From IMG/VR virus record IMGVR_UViG_3300009079_000044, positions 1 through 40,322 of that record: a stretch of DNA of 40,322 bases; one strand, 5' to 3'. This DNA is from a virus. Of this stretch, positions 19,794 to 27,936 are shown in pieces; positions within the stretch are counted from its first letter, which is position 1, and the number at the start of each line of letters is the position of its first letter. The position numbers were made by a program, and so were the translations under genes. The notes under the pieces were generated by a model. It did not search any database and was not told the DNA's origin. It saw nothing but the letters and a program-made list of their open reading frames with translations.

Positions 19794-22700
19794 AAGTTCT
19801 CATAATAAATGCAAGAGCATAATATGGTGGGAGGTTTGCATTTGTTGCAGGATCCCCGAAAGGATCAATTGTTGTCGCAACTGTGATGAGAGTTACCTTG
19901 GATTGTGTCACTACTGCTCCCCTATCGGGACCACCATCCCACCCAGCAAATTCTTGATTTGCTCCTTGACCGGTTCCCTCATTTGCAGTGGAATCTCTCG
20001 TATCAAGTGTGTGAGTATGTCCAGGATCATTAACATCTGAAGTTGCAGTATGACTGTGAGATACTAAAGTTGCATCAGCACTACCCCCAATATCTCCAGG
20101 ATCATATGGAGAGGTTCCAGCTTGAGATGTAGTTCCAGTCTTAGTAAGACTATCTGCAGCAACAATAAATCTATTTCTTAGGTTTGGAGTTCCATTACTT
20201 CCATTACATAATGACCATCCTGTTGGAACCGCAATTCCAGACCACATAATAATTCCACCAATAGGAACTAATGCATTTTGGAAATCTATTTTTGCAGTAG
20301 TTACTGCATTAGCAACAATCTTTCCAGATGTTACCGAATTATCATCCAAAGTAGTAACTAATTCAACATTGCCAGTTCCATTAAAAGAAACTGCGGGAGC
20401 ATCAACAACTCCAGTAATACTAAAGGTCCTTGAGGTTTGTAGTTGAGTTGCAGAACTAGCAGTACCACTTAAAGCACCAACAAATGTAGATGCCGTTAAA
20501 GCATTAGTATCAGCATTATAACTCAATCCAGAATCAATAAACGGACTTTGATTACCAGTTGATTGATTTGCGACTAATACTACCGAAGTTGATGTATCTG
20601 TTGATGTAGTTGCTGAAATGTTTATGTTATTTGCATTAGTTGCAGTACCAGTAAGATCACCAGTTACATTACCAGTTACATTACCGGTTGTATTGCCCGT
20701 TATATTAGCAATTATACTACCAGCAACATTTAAATTTCCACCAACATTCAGGTTCTTGGCAATACCAACACCACCAGATATAACTAGTGCTCCGTTTGCC
20801 GTAGTTGTGGACTGGGTATCGGCACTTACTTTTAATTGTGACTTAGCATTTACTGCACCAGCAAACTTAACTTCTTTATTGAATGTAACAGGTCCATCAA
20901 ACTGAGAAAGAACAGTACCAGAATTACCTCCTTCAACAACAAGTCTTTCCTTAACCGTTACCTCATCAAATACGGCACTCAATCTAGATGGGTCTTCACC
21001 AGTAATTGTTGGAATTGGATTATCAAATGTAACTTCCTCACCAGTTGATGAAGATGTCTTACGATTACCAATAAAAGAGTCTCCATTATTGTTCATACCA
21101 GTATAAACAACAATACCACCGGACCTTTCTTGGGATTGTACTAAGAACTCTTCTCTTTCTGTCAAAGTTACGCTCTGAACCTGAGGCAATCCAGTTGAGT
21201 AGTTTCCTGGACCATATCCAAGATACTCAAAAGTATGCCCAGATGCTCTGACAATTGAAGGTCTTCTAAATTCAATTGAGATTGGTTTAATCTTTCTGAT
21301 CAGTGAACCACTATCGTGAGATACTTGTCTTGTGGCAAGAGCACCACGAATCACTGTAAAAGTACCACCCACAGGGAATCCAGCAACTCTCATAATCTCT
21401 TCATCAATCTGAATATAAGAACCGAGTGGGAATCTCTTCGTGGTTGCTGCTGCACCTACAGAACTTGATACTGTAATTGTAGAAGTAGTGTTAGTAATTG
21501 CACTAGCAGCAACAAGTGTTTCTTTATCAAATAATGGAATACTTCTGATTCCTAGATTTTCTGCGGTAGAATCAGAACTTGAATCATTTGTAGAAAGACC
21601 GTGCTTGAGGACATATCCACCATTCACACTTATGGTAGGTGTAAGTGCCGTAAATGTATCAATGTCAACTCTATCTTTTACAATATAATCTCCTCTATTA
21701 TTATTTGAAGAATCAATTACTCTAAACTTATTACCGGCAACTAATCCGTGAGGTCCAGAACAATTAAAGGTACTTATACCAGAAGAATAACTGGTGGTTG
21801 TAATCTGAACTGAAGGTCCAACAACATAAGCATATTGATTTGATGTAATTACAGGGTCTCCTGAAGTCCTGGCAATTGAAATTTGATTATCGGCAGAAAC
21901 TGCCGTAATACGATGATAGGTGTCAGAAGTTGTTCCGGCACCAGTAAATTGAACTACATTACCAACTGCCGTAGTGATTCCTGATGTTGCAATAGTGTAT
22001 CTTGTATTATTACTACCATTACCAATCACAGAGGCATCAAAGAATAGATTGCCAGCAGAATAACCAGAACCAGAAGAAACAACATCTACAGAATCAACTC
22101 CACCACCAGATACAACAACTCTTGCCGTTGCTCCCTGCCAGGTTCCAGTTTGAGAAGTATTGAGAAGTTTGAGGTTTTGATATGTTCCATCAGTATAAAG
22201 AGTACCACCATTTGGAGTTATGGTTCCAGTAACAATACCGGCAAGACCGTGCCTTCTTGCAAAGGTAATTGTTGGTGAAGTTGTTGTAGGATTAGAAACA
22301 GAGGAAACATCAAGACCAACTCCTAAACTTGTGAGTAAAGTGTCGGTAGATTCTTTTGTAATACTCTTTTTGAGGTCATTTGTTACAACTTCACCAAGAG
22401 GAGACCTTTTGGCAAATGACTTGGAAGGAAGTGGATTATCATTAATATTATCTCTGTCTAACTGTGGATATAAATCAACAACATTCTGACTATACTTAAT
22501 ATTTGTGAACTCTGTTGGAATTGCCTTATCGGCACTTAAAGTATAGATGTGATAAACACCATCCTGAATACCACTAATGTATGGAGTGATTACTTCGCTT
22601 CTATAATTGTAAAGATTTGCTTGTAAGTCATTTCTCTCAAATCTTGGAAGTGAGGTTGTTCTGTTGGAGGTTACATTTGTGAATGATCCTAAAGTAGTTA

Positions 22701-25419
22701 TTCCTACAGAATATCTAAAGGTCATATCATCAAAAACTGATGAAACCCCAACGGTTCCATTATATCCAGAATTTCCAACTCCAGCAGGGTTGGTGCTGTC
22801 CGTTACATTCTTGATAATAATACTATCACCAACTTGAAGATTGTGTGGAAGTTCAGAAGTAACAGTTACAATTTTGGTAGATTCATTGAAAGAGCAAGTA
22901 CTAATAAATCTTGGATTTCTGTTATACTCATAGTCTGATGTTGAAAGAGATGATAAATTAATGTCAGTATCCGATCTAATTCCAGTAAAACTTGATTCTT
23001 GAATTACAAATCCATCCTCTGGGTTTTTGGCACCCACAAGTTCTTTTGGAATTACAACTCTAATCTTATAAAGTTTTTCATCCAAACTTCTGGTATCTTC
23101 AGTTCTCTTTACATAAGAAGGTTCGGTTCTTTCTGTTAATCCCGCAACACCCAATGAATTGATTGCCGTATAAATGCCACTATTAGCATTTGTGGTAATA
23201 TACCACTGAGTACCATCATATTGTACTGGGTGCCCGACATCTCCGGCAACCTTATCTGATACCCGACTCAGAATTCTTAGACCAGTTCCTTTATAAACGC
23301 TAATTGCATTTGCACTGACTGCTGCCGATTGTGAAGAAGCAAGTTTAATTTCATTTGCAGTTAAACTACCGTCAACATCACTTGCAATTGCATAATAAAC
23401 TGTATTTTCTACAATATTTTCTGGCAAATCACCATCATCACTCAGAATAATAACTTTTTCACCAGTCTGAATATTATGAGATCCAATTGTAAATTTATTT
23501 GATGATGGGATGCCAGTTACTGAATATTCTTTAACAGAACTTGTGACTCCATCGGACATTAAAATATTTGCCGAGTATTCTGTCCCGTTTGCAGTAAAAT
23601 ATAGTTTATCACCTACTTTTGCACCAATTCTATATCCCTGAGTGAGTACTGGTGGTACATCATCTTCAGAAGTAAATCCAAATAGATATAGTCTGGCGTT
23701 ATTACTACTCGGTGCATCAATCTTGGCAACATCTAATGAAATCCAATCAATATTATCTTCTTCTCCTACAATTGCTCTTGGAGCAATAATTGAGGTGATG
23801 AATGCTTTATTGTCCTTATCAAATGCTTCTTTCTTAAATCCAGAAGAAGTAAGTGAAATCTGCCCGAAGTTGGAGTTTGAGTTAGTGATACTCAGGTCTC
23901 CACCACTTTCAGAATCAAAGTGCTTATTAAAACCAATTGCAAATACGGAAACAATCTGAATAAAGGCATCATTTGTTGCTTTAATGTGACTTGATTCCCA
24001 TCCACTTCTATAAATTGATAGTGGTTCTAGATGATATGCTATGCTGGTAGAAGAAGAATTACCAGATAAAGTTGCTCCGGCAACTCTGGAGATGGCAATA
24101 TTGTCAGAATAATCTCTATTTGTTGGATTATATCTTACAAATGCACGGTCATCTTTTTGTAGAGATACGCCAGTAAATTGTGCAACAACCATCGAACGAA
24201 AACCCGATGCCTTACTACCATCGGCAAGCATTCCATTCATACCATAAACGGAACGCAATGAAATATTAAAGATATATGGAGATGCTCCGGATACGGTATC
24301 AGTCTCAATTGTTACAAATGCACTAGATGCACTTCCTGGTGTTGTTAGATTGAGTGGGAAATTTGGAAGAAGATATGTAAAGACAGTTGGGTCCGTATCA
24401 CTAATACTCTGAACTTTTGTTGAGATATTATAGTTTTCCGGAGAAACTCCACTAATCTTAATTGGAGTTCCTGCCGAGAGTTCGTGAGGTACTAAAGTTT
24501 TGACCGTAACCTGACTACTTGCGGTTCCACCAGACCCAGACTCAATTGTAGAAATCTTAATAGGATCTGCGGCAAAAGCACCTACAATCTCCCATTCTGG
24601 CCTCTGCTTCTCAAAACCAAGAGGATCGGCAGGATACTTTTGATCGATGTCTCTACCAGATGCAAGATTAAATGCATTAGAGAGTTTCGCATAATACATA
24701 TCCAAGTCAGTAAGACCTGTATCTTCATATAGATTTACTCCATCTGCATACTCAAAGCATGTGAGTTTGTGGTGGGAGAATGTTGGGATTGATTTGTTAT
24801 TGACGGAAAAATCTGTTGGGTCAGTATATACCGTACCTTCTGTACTGCCGTCAAAGATACAGAACTGCCAGAAATAGCAGGCACCGGTAATTCTAAAAAT
24901 TGCCGAGTTTGGAACAGAAGAATCTGTTGGGTTCGGAACATATTTTGGACGAATCTTAGTCTTTCTTAAATCTAGACCAACGATTGAGGTTCCTCTGGGT
25001 ACAACAACACCACCATTAACACTATTGAACTTATAAAGAATATTATCGTCTTGTGTGAGGTCAAATACTGAATTGAGTGTAAGTGATAAGGTATTTGATG
25101 CCGCAGATGTTGCCCCACTTGGAGATGTTACTGTTGCAGTAGTACCAACAGTTTTTATAGAAAAACCAGGTCTGTTATCAACCGTATGTGCTCCTGGCAT
25201 TAAGAGAATTGTAGTCTTCTCTACATCATCATTACTATTTCCTCTCTGATAGGAAAATCTTGCTGCTTCTAGAAGTGCTCTCTGTAGCGTCTTGAAGGGT
25301 TGAGCAAGTGAATTACCCTGATTACTAATACTATCAGTAGAATCAAGGTCACTTGGAGAAACATAAAGAATGCGACCTTCTGTGTTCTTTATAAAATTAT
25401 CAAGTTTGTTTAATCCCAT
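19789..25419 (-). CDS. Giant tail-fibre/collar-domain structural protein (1876 aa)
   Basis: Largest gene in the window. N-terminal part (MGLNKLDNFIKNTEGRILYV, then LAQPFKTLQRALLEAARFSY, GTSIVGLDLRKTKIRPKYV) resembles the pectate-lyase/parallel beta-helix-like N-terminus of conserved cyanophage structural proteins. The centre is long, repetitive and beta-rich. The C-terminal about 170 residues form a phage tail-collar domain: VPIGGIIMWSGIAVPTGWS, CNGSNGTPNLRNRFIVAAD, HSHTATSDVNDPGHTHT and LPPYYALAFIMRTS, as in T4 gp12 and fibre tips. The HSH/HTH metal-binding histidines typical of gp12-type tips are present. Probably host-range determining. Confidence 0.85.
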   Translation of the reverse strand: MGLNKLDNFIKNTEGRILYVSPSDLDSTDSISNQGNSLAQPFKTLQRALLEAARFSYQRGNSNDDVEKTTILLMPGAHTVDNRPGFSIKTVGTTATVTSPSGATSAASNTLSLTLNSVFDLTQDDNILYKFNSVNGGVVVPRGTSIVGLDLRKTKIRPKYVPNPTDSSVPNSAIFRITGACYFWQFCIFDGSTEGTVYTDPTDFSVNNKSIPTFSHHKLTCFEYADGVNLYEDTGLTDLDMYYAKLSNAFNLASGRDIDQKYPADPLGFEKQRPEWEIVGAFAADPIKISTIESGSGGTASSQVTVKTLVPHELSAGTPIKISGVSPENYNISTKVQSISDTDPTVFTYLLPNFPLNLTTPGSASSAFVTIETDTVSGASPYIFNISLRSVYGMNGMLADGSKASGFRSMVVAQFTGVSLQKDDRAFVRYNPTNRDYSDNIAISRVAGATLSGNSSSTSIAYHLEPLSIYRSGWESSHIKATNDAFIQIVSVFAIGFNKHFDSESGGDLSITNSNSNFGQISLTSSGFKKEAFDKDNKAFITSIIAPRAIVGEEDNIDWISLDVAKIDAPSSNNARLYLFGFTSEDDVPPVLTQGYRIGAKVGDKLYFTANGTEYSANILMSDGVTSSVKEYSVTGIPSSNKFTIGSHNIQTGEKVIILSDDGDLPENIVENTVYYAIASDVDGSLTANEIKLASSQSAAVSANAISVYKGTGLRILSRVSDKVAGDVGHPVQYDGTQWYITTNANSGIYTAINSLGVAGLTERTEPSYVKRTEDTRSLDEKLYKIRVVIPKELVGAKNPEDGFVIQESSFTGIRSDTDINLSSLSTSDYEYNRNPRFISTCSFNESTKIVTVTSELPHNLQVGDSIIIKNVTDSTNPAGVGNSGYNGTVGVSSVFDDMTFRYSVGITTLGSFTNVTSNRTTSLPRFERNDLQANLYNYRSEVITPYISGIQDGVYHIYTLSADKAIPTEFTNIKYSQNVVDLYPQLDRDNINDNPLPSKSFAKRSPLGEVVTNDLKKSITKESTDTLLTSLGVGLDVSSVSNPTTTSPTITFARRHGLAGIVTGTITPNGGTLYTDGTYQNLKLLNTSQTGTWQGATARVVVSGGGVDSVDVVSSGSGYSAGNLFFDASVIGNGSNNTRYTIATSGITTAVGNVVQFTGAGTTSDTYHRITAVSADNQISIARTSGDPVITSNQYAYVVGPSVQITTTSYSSGISTFNCSGPHGLVAGNKFRVIDSSNNNRGDYIVKDRVDIDTFTALTPTISVNGGYVLKHGLSTNDSSSDSTAENLGIRSIPLFDKETLVAASAITNTTSTITVSSSVGAAATTKRFPLGSYIQIDEEIMRVAGFPVGGTFTVIRGALATRQVSHDSGSLIRKIKPISIEFRRPSIVRASGHTFEYLGYGPGNYSTGLPQVQSVTLTEREEFLVQSQERSGGIVVYTGMNNNGDSFIGNRKTSSSTGEEVTFDNPIPTITGEDPSRLSAVFDEVTVKERLVVEGGNSGTVLSQFDGPVTFNKEVKFAGAVNAKSQLKVSADTQSTTTANGALVISGGVGIAKNLNVGGNLNVAGSIIANITGNTTGNVTGNVTGDLTGTATNANNINISATTSTDTSTSVVLVANQSTGNQSPFIDSGLSYNADTNALTASTFVGALSGTASSATQLQTSRTFSITGVVDAPAVSFNGTGNVELVTTLDDNSVTSGKIVANAVTTAKIDFQNALVPIGGIIMWSGIAVPTGWSLCNGSNGTPNLRNRFIVAADSLTKTGTTSQAGTSPYDPGDIGGSADATLVSHSHTATSDVNDPGHTHTLDTRDSTANEGTGQGANQEFAGWDGGPDRGAVVTQSKVTLITVATTIDPFGDPATNANLPPYYALAFIMRTS

Positions 25420-25446
25420 ATTTATTACTAATATACCTAATATGTT

Positions 25447-25992
25447 TTATTTATGTTTATTCATCCAATACTTGTTCAGAAATCCTAAAACATATTCTTC
25501 ACCGGGACATTCTTTACAGAGTTTATTTTCTACACCATTATTCCACCACTTTTTCCCAAAAGACGGATTATTTTCTCCCATAAAAACTTTACTCATTTTT
25601 TCTCTTGTTTCTTCACTTGCTTTTCTTTTCTTCGCCGCCTCACTTAATGCTTTTCGGTGTGCCTCACTTTTCTTTCTTCCTTTATGACTATCACTCAACT
25701 TCTTTTTTGTTTCTTCACTTAAAACACGACCGGCACAACCTTCCCCACCATCGGTCATATTTCTTAAAATTCCTGTTCCTAAATCTTTTCTACCTAAAAC
25801 AGCAATCATATAAATCTCGTGCTTCCTTGCTTCTTCATCGGTAAGATTTTTCTTTAAGAATATTCTTCTTTCTTCTTTTACTGGAAGATGAATAGTGTGT
25901 AAGGTATTATTAATTCTACCTGCTTTACCTTTACCGATATAATATGGTGTTCCATCTTCACGCAAATATGCATAAGTGTAATAATTATTCAT
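25447..25992 (-). CDS. GIY-YIG homing endonuclease with NUMOD3 repeats (intact)
   Basis: MNNYYTYAYLREDGTPYYIG and GKGKAGR form the catalytic start, with KHEIYMIAVLG carrying the glutamate. NUMOD3-like repeats follow (GRVLSEETKKKLSDSHKG, KKSEAHRKALSEAAKK, KASEETREKMSKVFMG) and then a C-terminal GKKWWNNGVENKLCKECPG shared with the frameshifted copy near 9715-10315. 181 aa. Inserted between the giant fibre gene and the tRNA island; its stop codon lies within the fibre gene's late promoter. Its own late promoter sits within an inverted repeat. Confidence 0.92.
   Translation of the reverse strand: MNNYYTYAYLREDGTPYYIGKGKAGRINNTLHTIHLPVKEERRIFLKKNLTDEEARKHEIYMIAVLGRKDLGTGILRNMTDGGEGCAGRVLSEETKKKLSDSHKGRKKSEAHRKALSEAAKKRKASEETREKMSKVFMGENNPSFGKKWWNNGVENKLCKECPGEEYVLGFLNKYWMNKHK
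25448..25455 (-). promoter_or_regulatory. Late promoter core CATAAATA for the giant fibre gene
   Basis: About 29 nt before the fibre ATG, made of the last codons and stop of the GIY-YIG gene (AAA CAT AAA TAA). Confidence 0.65.
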
Positions 25993-25997
25993 TCTAC

Positions 25998-26080
25998 TTT
26001 ATTCGTGGTTATACTTATTTATACAAGAAAAGGAGCATTTCTGCCCCTTAATCTTTGCCTAAACAACCACGAATAAGCAC
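25998..26080 (-). promoter_or_regulatory. Inverted repeat enclosing a terminator and a late promoter
   Basis: Minus strand CTTATTCGTGGTT near the right end pairs with AACCACGAATAA near the left (about 12-14 bp). Between them lie a GAAA-loop terminator hairpin and TATAAATA (26016-26023). It is the counterpart of the 10321-10396 element with compensating base changes in the arms. Confidence 0.65.
26026..26047 (-). terminator. Terminator-like hairpin with GAAA loop
   Basis: GGGGCA, GAAA, TGCTCC, then TTTTCTT. Follows the 102-aa gene. Confidence 0.65.
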
Positions 26081-26086
26081 CATTAT

Positions 26087-26395
26087 TTATGAAGATAAGT
26101 CCTGCCGCAAAAACTCATAACCTTCATCTGGAAGGTCTTGGGGGTTTTCTAGGTCCATATCAAAAAGTAATGGGTGTGCTTCCTCGTCTATAAGATAGAA
26201 TGAGTTCTTAAATAAATCATCTGGTTCATATGCACGATACTTATCTGCCGTTCTACAGAGGTCTTGGTCGTATAAGTGCCCGTCAGGTAATTCATCGAAG
26301 GTAAATGGAATCTCGTTGATGAAGTACATTTTCACAATCATACTTCCGTTATTATACCAACAGTATGACTGACTTATTTTATACTTGAAAGACAT
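26087..26395 (-). CDS. Hypothetical protein (102 aa)
   Basis: Acidic soluble protein (MSFKYKISQSYCWYNNGSMI, then LPDGHLYDQDLCRTADKYR, DLENPQDLPDEGYEFLRQ). No domain recognised. It lies downstream of the tRNAs and may share their transcript. AATAAATA, similar to a late core, occurs 20-30 nt before its ATG. Length and composition are unremarkable. Confidence 0.65.
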   Translation of the reverse strand: MSFKYKISQSYCWYNNGSMIVKMYFINEIPFTFDELPDGHLYDQDLCRTADKYRAYEPDDLFKNSFYLIDEEAHPLLFDMDLENPQDLPDEGYEFLRQDLSS

Positions 26396-26427
26396 TTGAG
26401 TATCTCAATATCTTATATTTATTTCAA

Positions 26428-26509
26428 TACCCCCTGCCGGGTACGATCCGGCACGACTAAAGTCAACGGATTTTAAATCCGTAGCGGCTACCAATTACGC
26501 CAAGGGGGC
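26428..26509 (-). tRNA. tRNA-Leu (anticodon UAA)
   Basis: 82-nt class II tRNA. Acceptor GCCCCCT pairs with AGGGGGT (closing G.U), discriminator A, no encoded CCA. Anticodon stem ACGGA/TCCGT around loop TTTAAAA gives UAA. Long variable arm GACT-TT-AGTC as required for leucine. T stem GCCGG/CCGGC with loop ATCGTAC, unusual at positions 54 (A) and 58 (U). Reads UUA, a common codon in this AT-rich genome. Confidence 0.9.
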
Positions 26510-26552
26510 TTGTGTATGAGACCATTATAACTCAAAGAGTCATTATGGTCAA

Positions 26553-26625
26553 TAGGCAGAGAGGGCCATGATCCCTCATAACTCCGTTATAAGCAGAGCA
26601 TTTTGACCAATTAAATTATCCGCCC
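26553..26625 (-). tRNA. tRNA-Ile (anticodon UAU)
   Basis: 73-nt tRNA. Acceptor GGGCGGA pairs with TCTGCCT (G.U pairs at two positions), discriminator A. D stem ATTT/AAAT, anticodon stem CTCTG/CGGAG around CTTATAA gives UAU. T stem GAGGG/CCCTC with loop ATCATGG, also A54 and U58. UAU reads AUA, a codon rare in many hosts but useful to an AT-rich phage. Confidence 0.88.
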
Positions 26626-26627
26626 AT

Positions 26628-26647
26628 AAAAGTTGCCTTGAAGCAAC
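26628..26647 (-). terminator. Possible terminator upstream of the tRNAs
   Basis: GTTGC, loop TTCAAG, GCAAC, then TTTT on the minus strand, between the antitoxin gene and tRNA-Ile. A similar but weaker copy (GTTG...CAAC) overlaps the antitoxin stop, and CAAGGCAACTT is repeated between them. It could also be an RNA processing site. Confidence 0.5.
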
Positions 26648-26673
26648 ATATAAGACCTATAAGTTGCCTTGAC

Positions 26674-26856
26674 TCAACAACCTTCTTCGTGGTCGGTGTG
26701 TATTCGTATGAGGTCGTCTGCTTCTTTGTATTGACTATAAGGAATCATCATAGCATCTCCGTGTTCGCTAGTAACAATAAAAGACTCTCCATTTTCCACT
26801 CTTTCTAGTAGATTATCAAAGTCTGATTGAAATTCTTCTACCGTAAACTTTTCCAT
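26674..26856 (-). CDS. Phd/YefM-like antitoxin-family protein (60 aa)
   Basis: MEKFTVEEFQSDFDNLLERV followed by ENGESFIVTSEHGDAMMIPY is the Phd/YefM N-terminal DNA-binding fold (helix, then VxxGExFxVTxxGxxxxxxxP). The tail IRIHTDHEEGC is short. No toxin gene of a recognisable type lies next to it. In cyanophages such orphan genes occur, and could neutralise a host toxin or regulate transcription. Preceded by the 61-aa gene with a 3-nt gap. Confidence 0.8.
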   Translation of the reverse strand: MEKFTVEEFQSDFDNLLERVENGESFIVTSEHGDAMMIPYSQYKEADDLIRIHTDHEEGC

Positions 26857-26859
26857 TTA

Positions 26860-27045
26860 TCAAAGAGGATTTGAGTATGCAAGACAATCATCACTTACCT
26901 GAGCACGAACCACTTCAAGAACATTCATAAACTGGTCTACGGTCTCACAATTCACAACTTTTTCACCACCTTCGCTTGAATACAGATAGAACTTACGAGC
27001 AAGAGTATCGACAACACAGCGGGTCAGGGTCTCTTCGACAGGCAT
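26860..27045 (-). CDS. Conserved-type cyanophage hypothetical protein (61 aa)
   Basis: MPVEETLTRCVVDTLARKFY then VVNCETVDQFMNVLEVVRAQ; a compact protein I recall from cyanophages, function unknown. It is the first gene after the strong promoter at 27072-27100. Confidence 0.75.
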   Translation of the reverse strand: MPVEETLTRCVVDTLARKFYLYSSEGGEKVVNCETVDQFMNVLEVVRAQVSDDCLAYSNPL

Positions 27046-27071
27046 CAGGCGTTTCGTTTGATTACCTATGT

Positions 27072-27100
27072 ATTATAGGGCATCTGGGGCGGGTTGTCAA
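27072..27100 (-). promoter_or_regulatory. Consensus sigma70 promoter
   Basis: TTGACA (27095-27100), 17-nt spacer, TATAAT (27072-27077): consensus match. An 11-nt direct repeat TTGACAACCCC precedes it. The spacer ends in the cassette-type GATGCCC, but no CTGGCACA box is present. Confidence 0.9.
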
Positions 27101-27107
27101 GGGGTTG

Positions 27108-27307
27108 TCAATAGTATAATATATAAGTAAAATTACCACCACCATTATCAAATATTTCACCCTGACTTGGAATCCATCGAAGGTCATTGTAGTCGCCATC
27201 AACACCATCTTCCAACCACATTTGATTGAGGTCAGTTATAAAATCATACCCTTGTATAATACTTGCCGTTCCACCATCCGACCTGCCCGTAAATTAATAT
27301 TTGTCAT
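27108..27307 (-). pseudogene. Small late gene broken by a one-base deletion
   Basis: ATG 27305-27307 opens MTNIN and then runs into an early stop. One base out of register, a clean frame continues FTGRSDGGTASIIQGYDFIT, DLNQMWLEDGVDGDYNDLRW, then SQGEIFDNGGGNFTYILYY to a stop at 27108. Adding one T to the TTT at 27291-27293 (minus strand) restores a 66-aa protein starting 1 nt from the preceding gene. The protein looks like a beta-rich virion part. The break may be natural or a sequencing error in a homopolymer. Confidence 0.7.
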
Positions 27308-27308
27308 T

Positions 27309-27935
27309 TCATAAACCCACAATTGAAGTTATATTACCAATGATGCCACTGCCACCGATGCCTCCGATCTCACCACTTTCAACGAAGACATCAGCAATAT
27401 TAAATGCTGCATCAAGAACATCAGAACCAACAAATGTTCCGGCAAAGACTTGAGCACCCCAATTGGTATTTTTTGGTGCCAGATTTCCGGTTAGTGCATC
27501 ACAGTCTGCCTTATTTGCTTTGAGTAAGATTCTTCCCGAACCAGAATCTAATGTAATATTTCTTCCTGCTTTAATATCTACATCTTCATCTGCATCAATC
27601 ATAATATTTTGAGCACGAATTCTTACTCTTCCATTTTTTTCTGCAGTTATACAAACATCACCATTTCTCCCACTAATAATAATATCTACACCATTTGACT
27701 CACTTTTTTGCCCGGCAATAATTTCTATTGATCGGTCATTATATAGTCTGTAATTTCCACCTTCAGTCAATCCAGTAAGACAGACATCATTATTATTAGT
27801 TACGGCATAAAGATTATAAACTTCAGTACCATTACAACCCATTTGAGGGTTATTCATATCTATTCTGAACTTCGGTCCAAAGCTTGTTAGACTTCTTCCC
27901 TGCCAGTTTTGTTTATCAAAAGGTCTTTCTGCCAT
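27309..27935 (-). CDS. Baseplate spike-like beta-helix protein (208 aa)
   Basis: The C-terminal two thirds carry repeating short beta strands (VDIIISGRNGDVCITAEKNG, RVRIRAQNIMIDADEDVDIK, AGRNITLDSGSGRILLKA) of the gp5/VgrG beta-helix type. The gene follows gp5 by 1 nt and a glycine-rich tail (GEIGGIGGSGIIGNI) ends the protein. It could form or extend the central spike at the tip of the tail. The start is ATG with no alternative nearby. No catalytic residues. Confidence 0.65.
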   Translation of the reverse strand: MAERPFDKQNWQGRSLTSFGPKFRIDMNNPQMGCNGTEVYNLYAVTNNNDVCLTGLTEGGNYRLYNDRSIEIIAGQKSESNGVDIIISGRNGDVCITAEKNGRVRIRAQNIMIDADEDVDIKAGRNITLDSGSGRILLKANKADCDALTGNLAPKNTNWGAQVFAGTFVGSDVLDAAFNIADVFVESGEIGGIGGSGIIGNITSIVGL

Positions 27936-27936
27936 T

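Noticed and set aside
20618-20905. Open plus-strand frame opposite the giant fibre gene (also at 21440-21688, 23642-23959 and 18717-19211)
   Set aside because: They are mirror images of a repetitive Ser/Thr/Val-rich protein and have no ribosome sites or promoter; the minus-strand gene explains the openness.
26396-26673. Attachment site or integrase near the tRNAs
   Set aside because: No integrase gene or direct repeat of a tRNA end is visible; the phage type is lytic.
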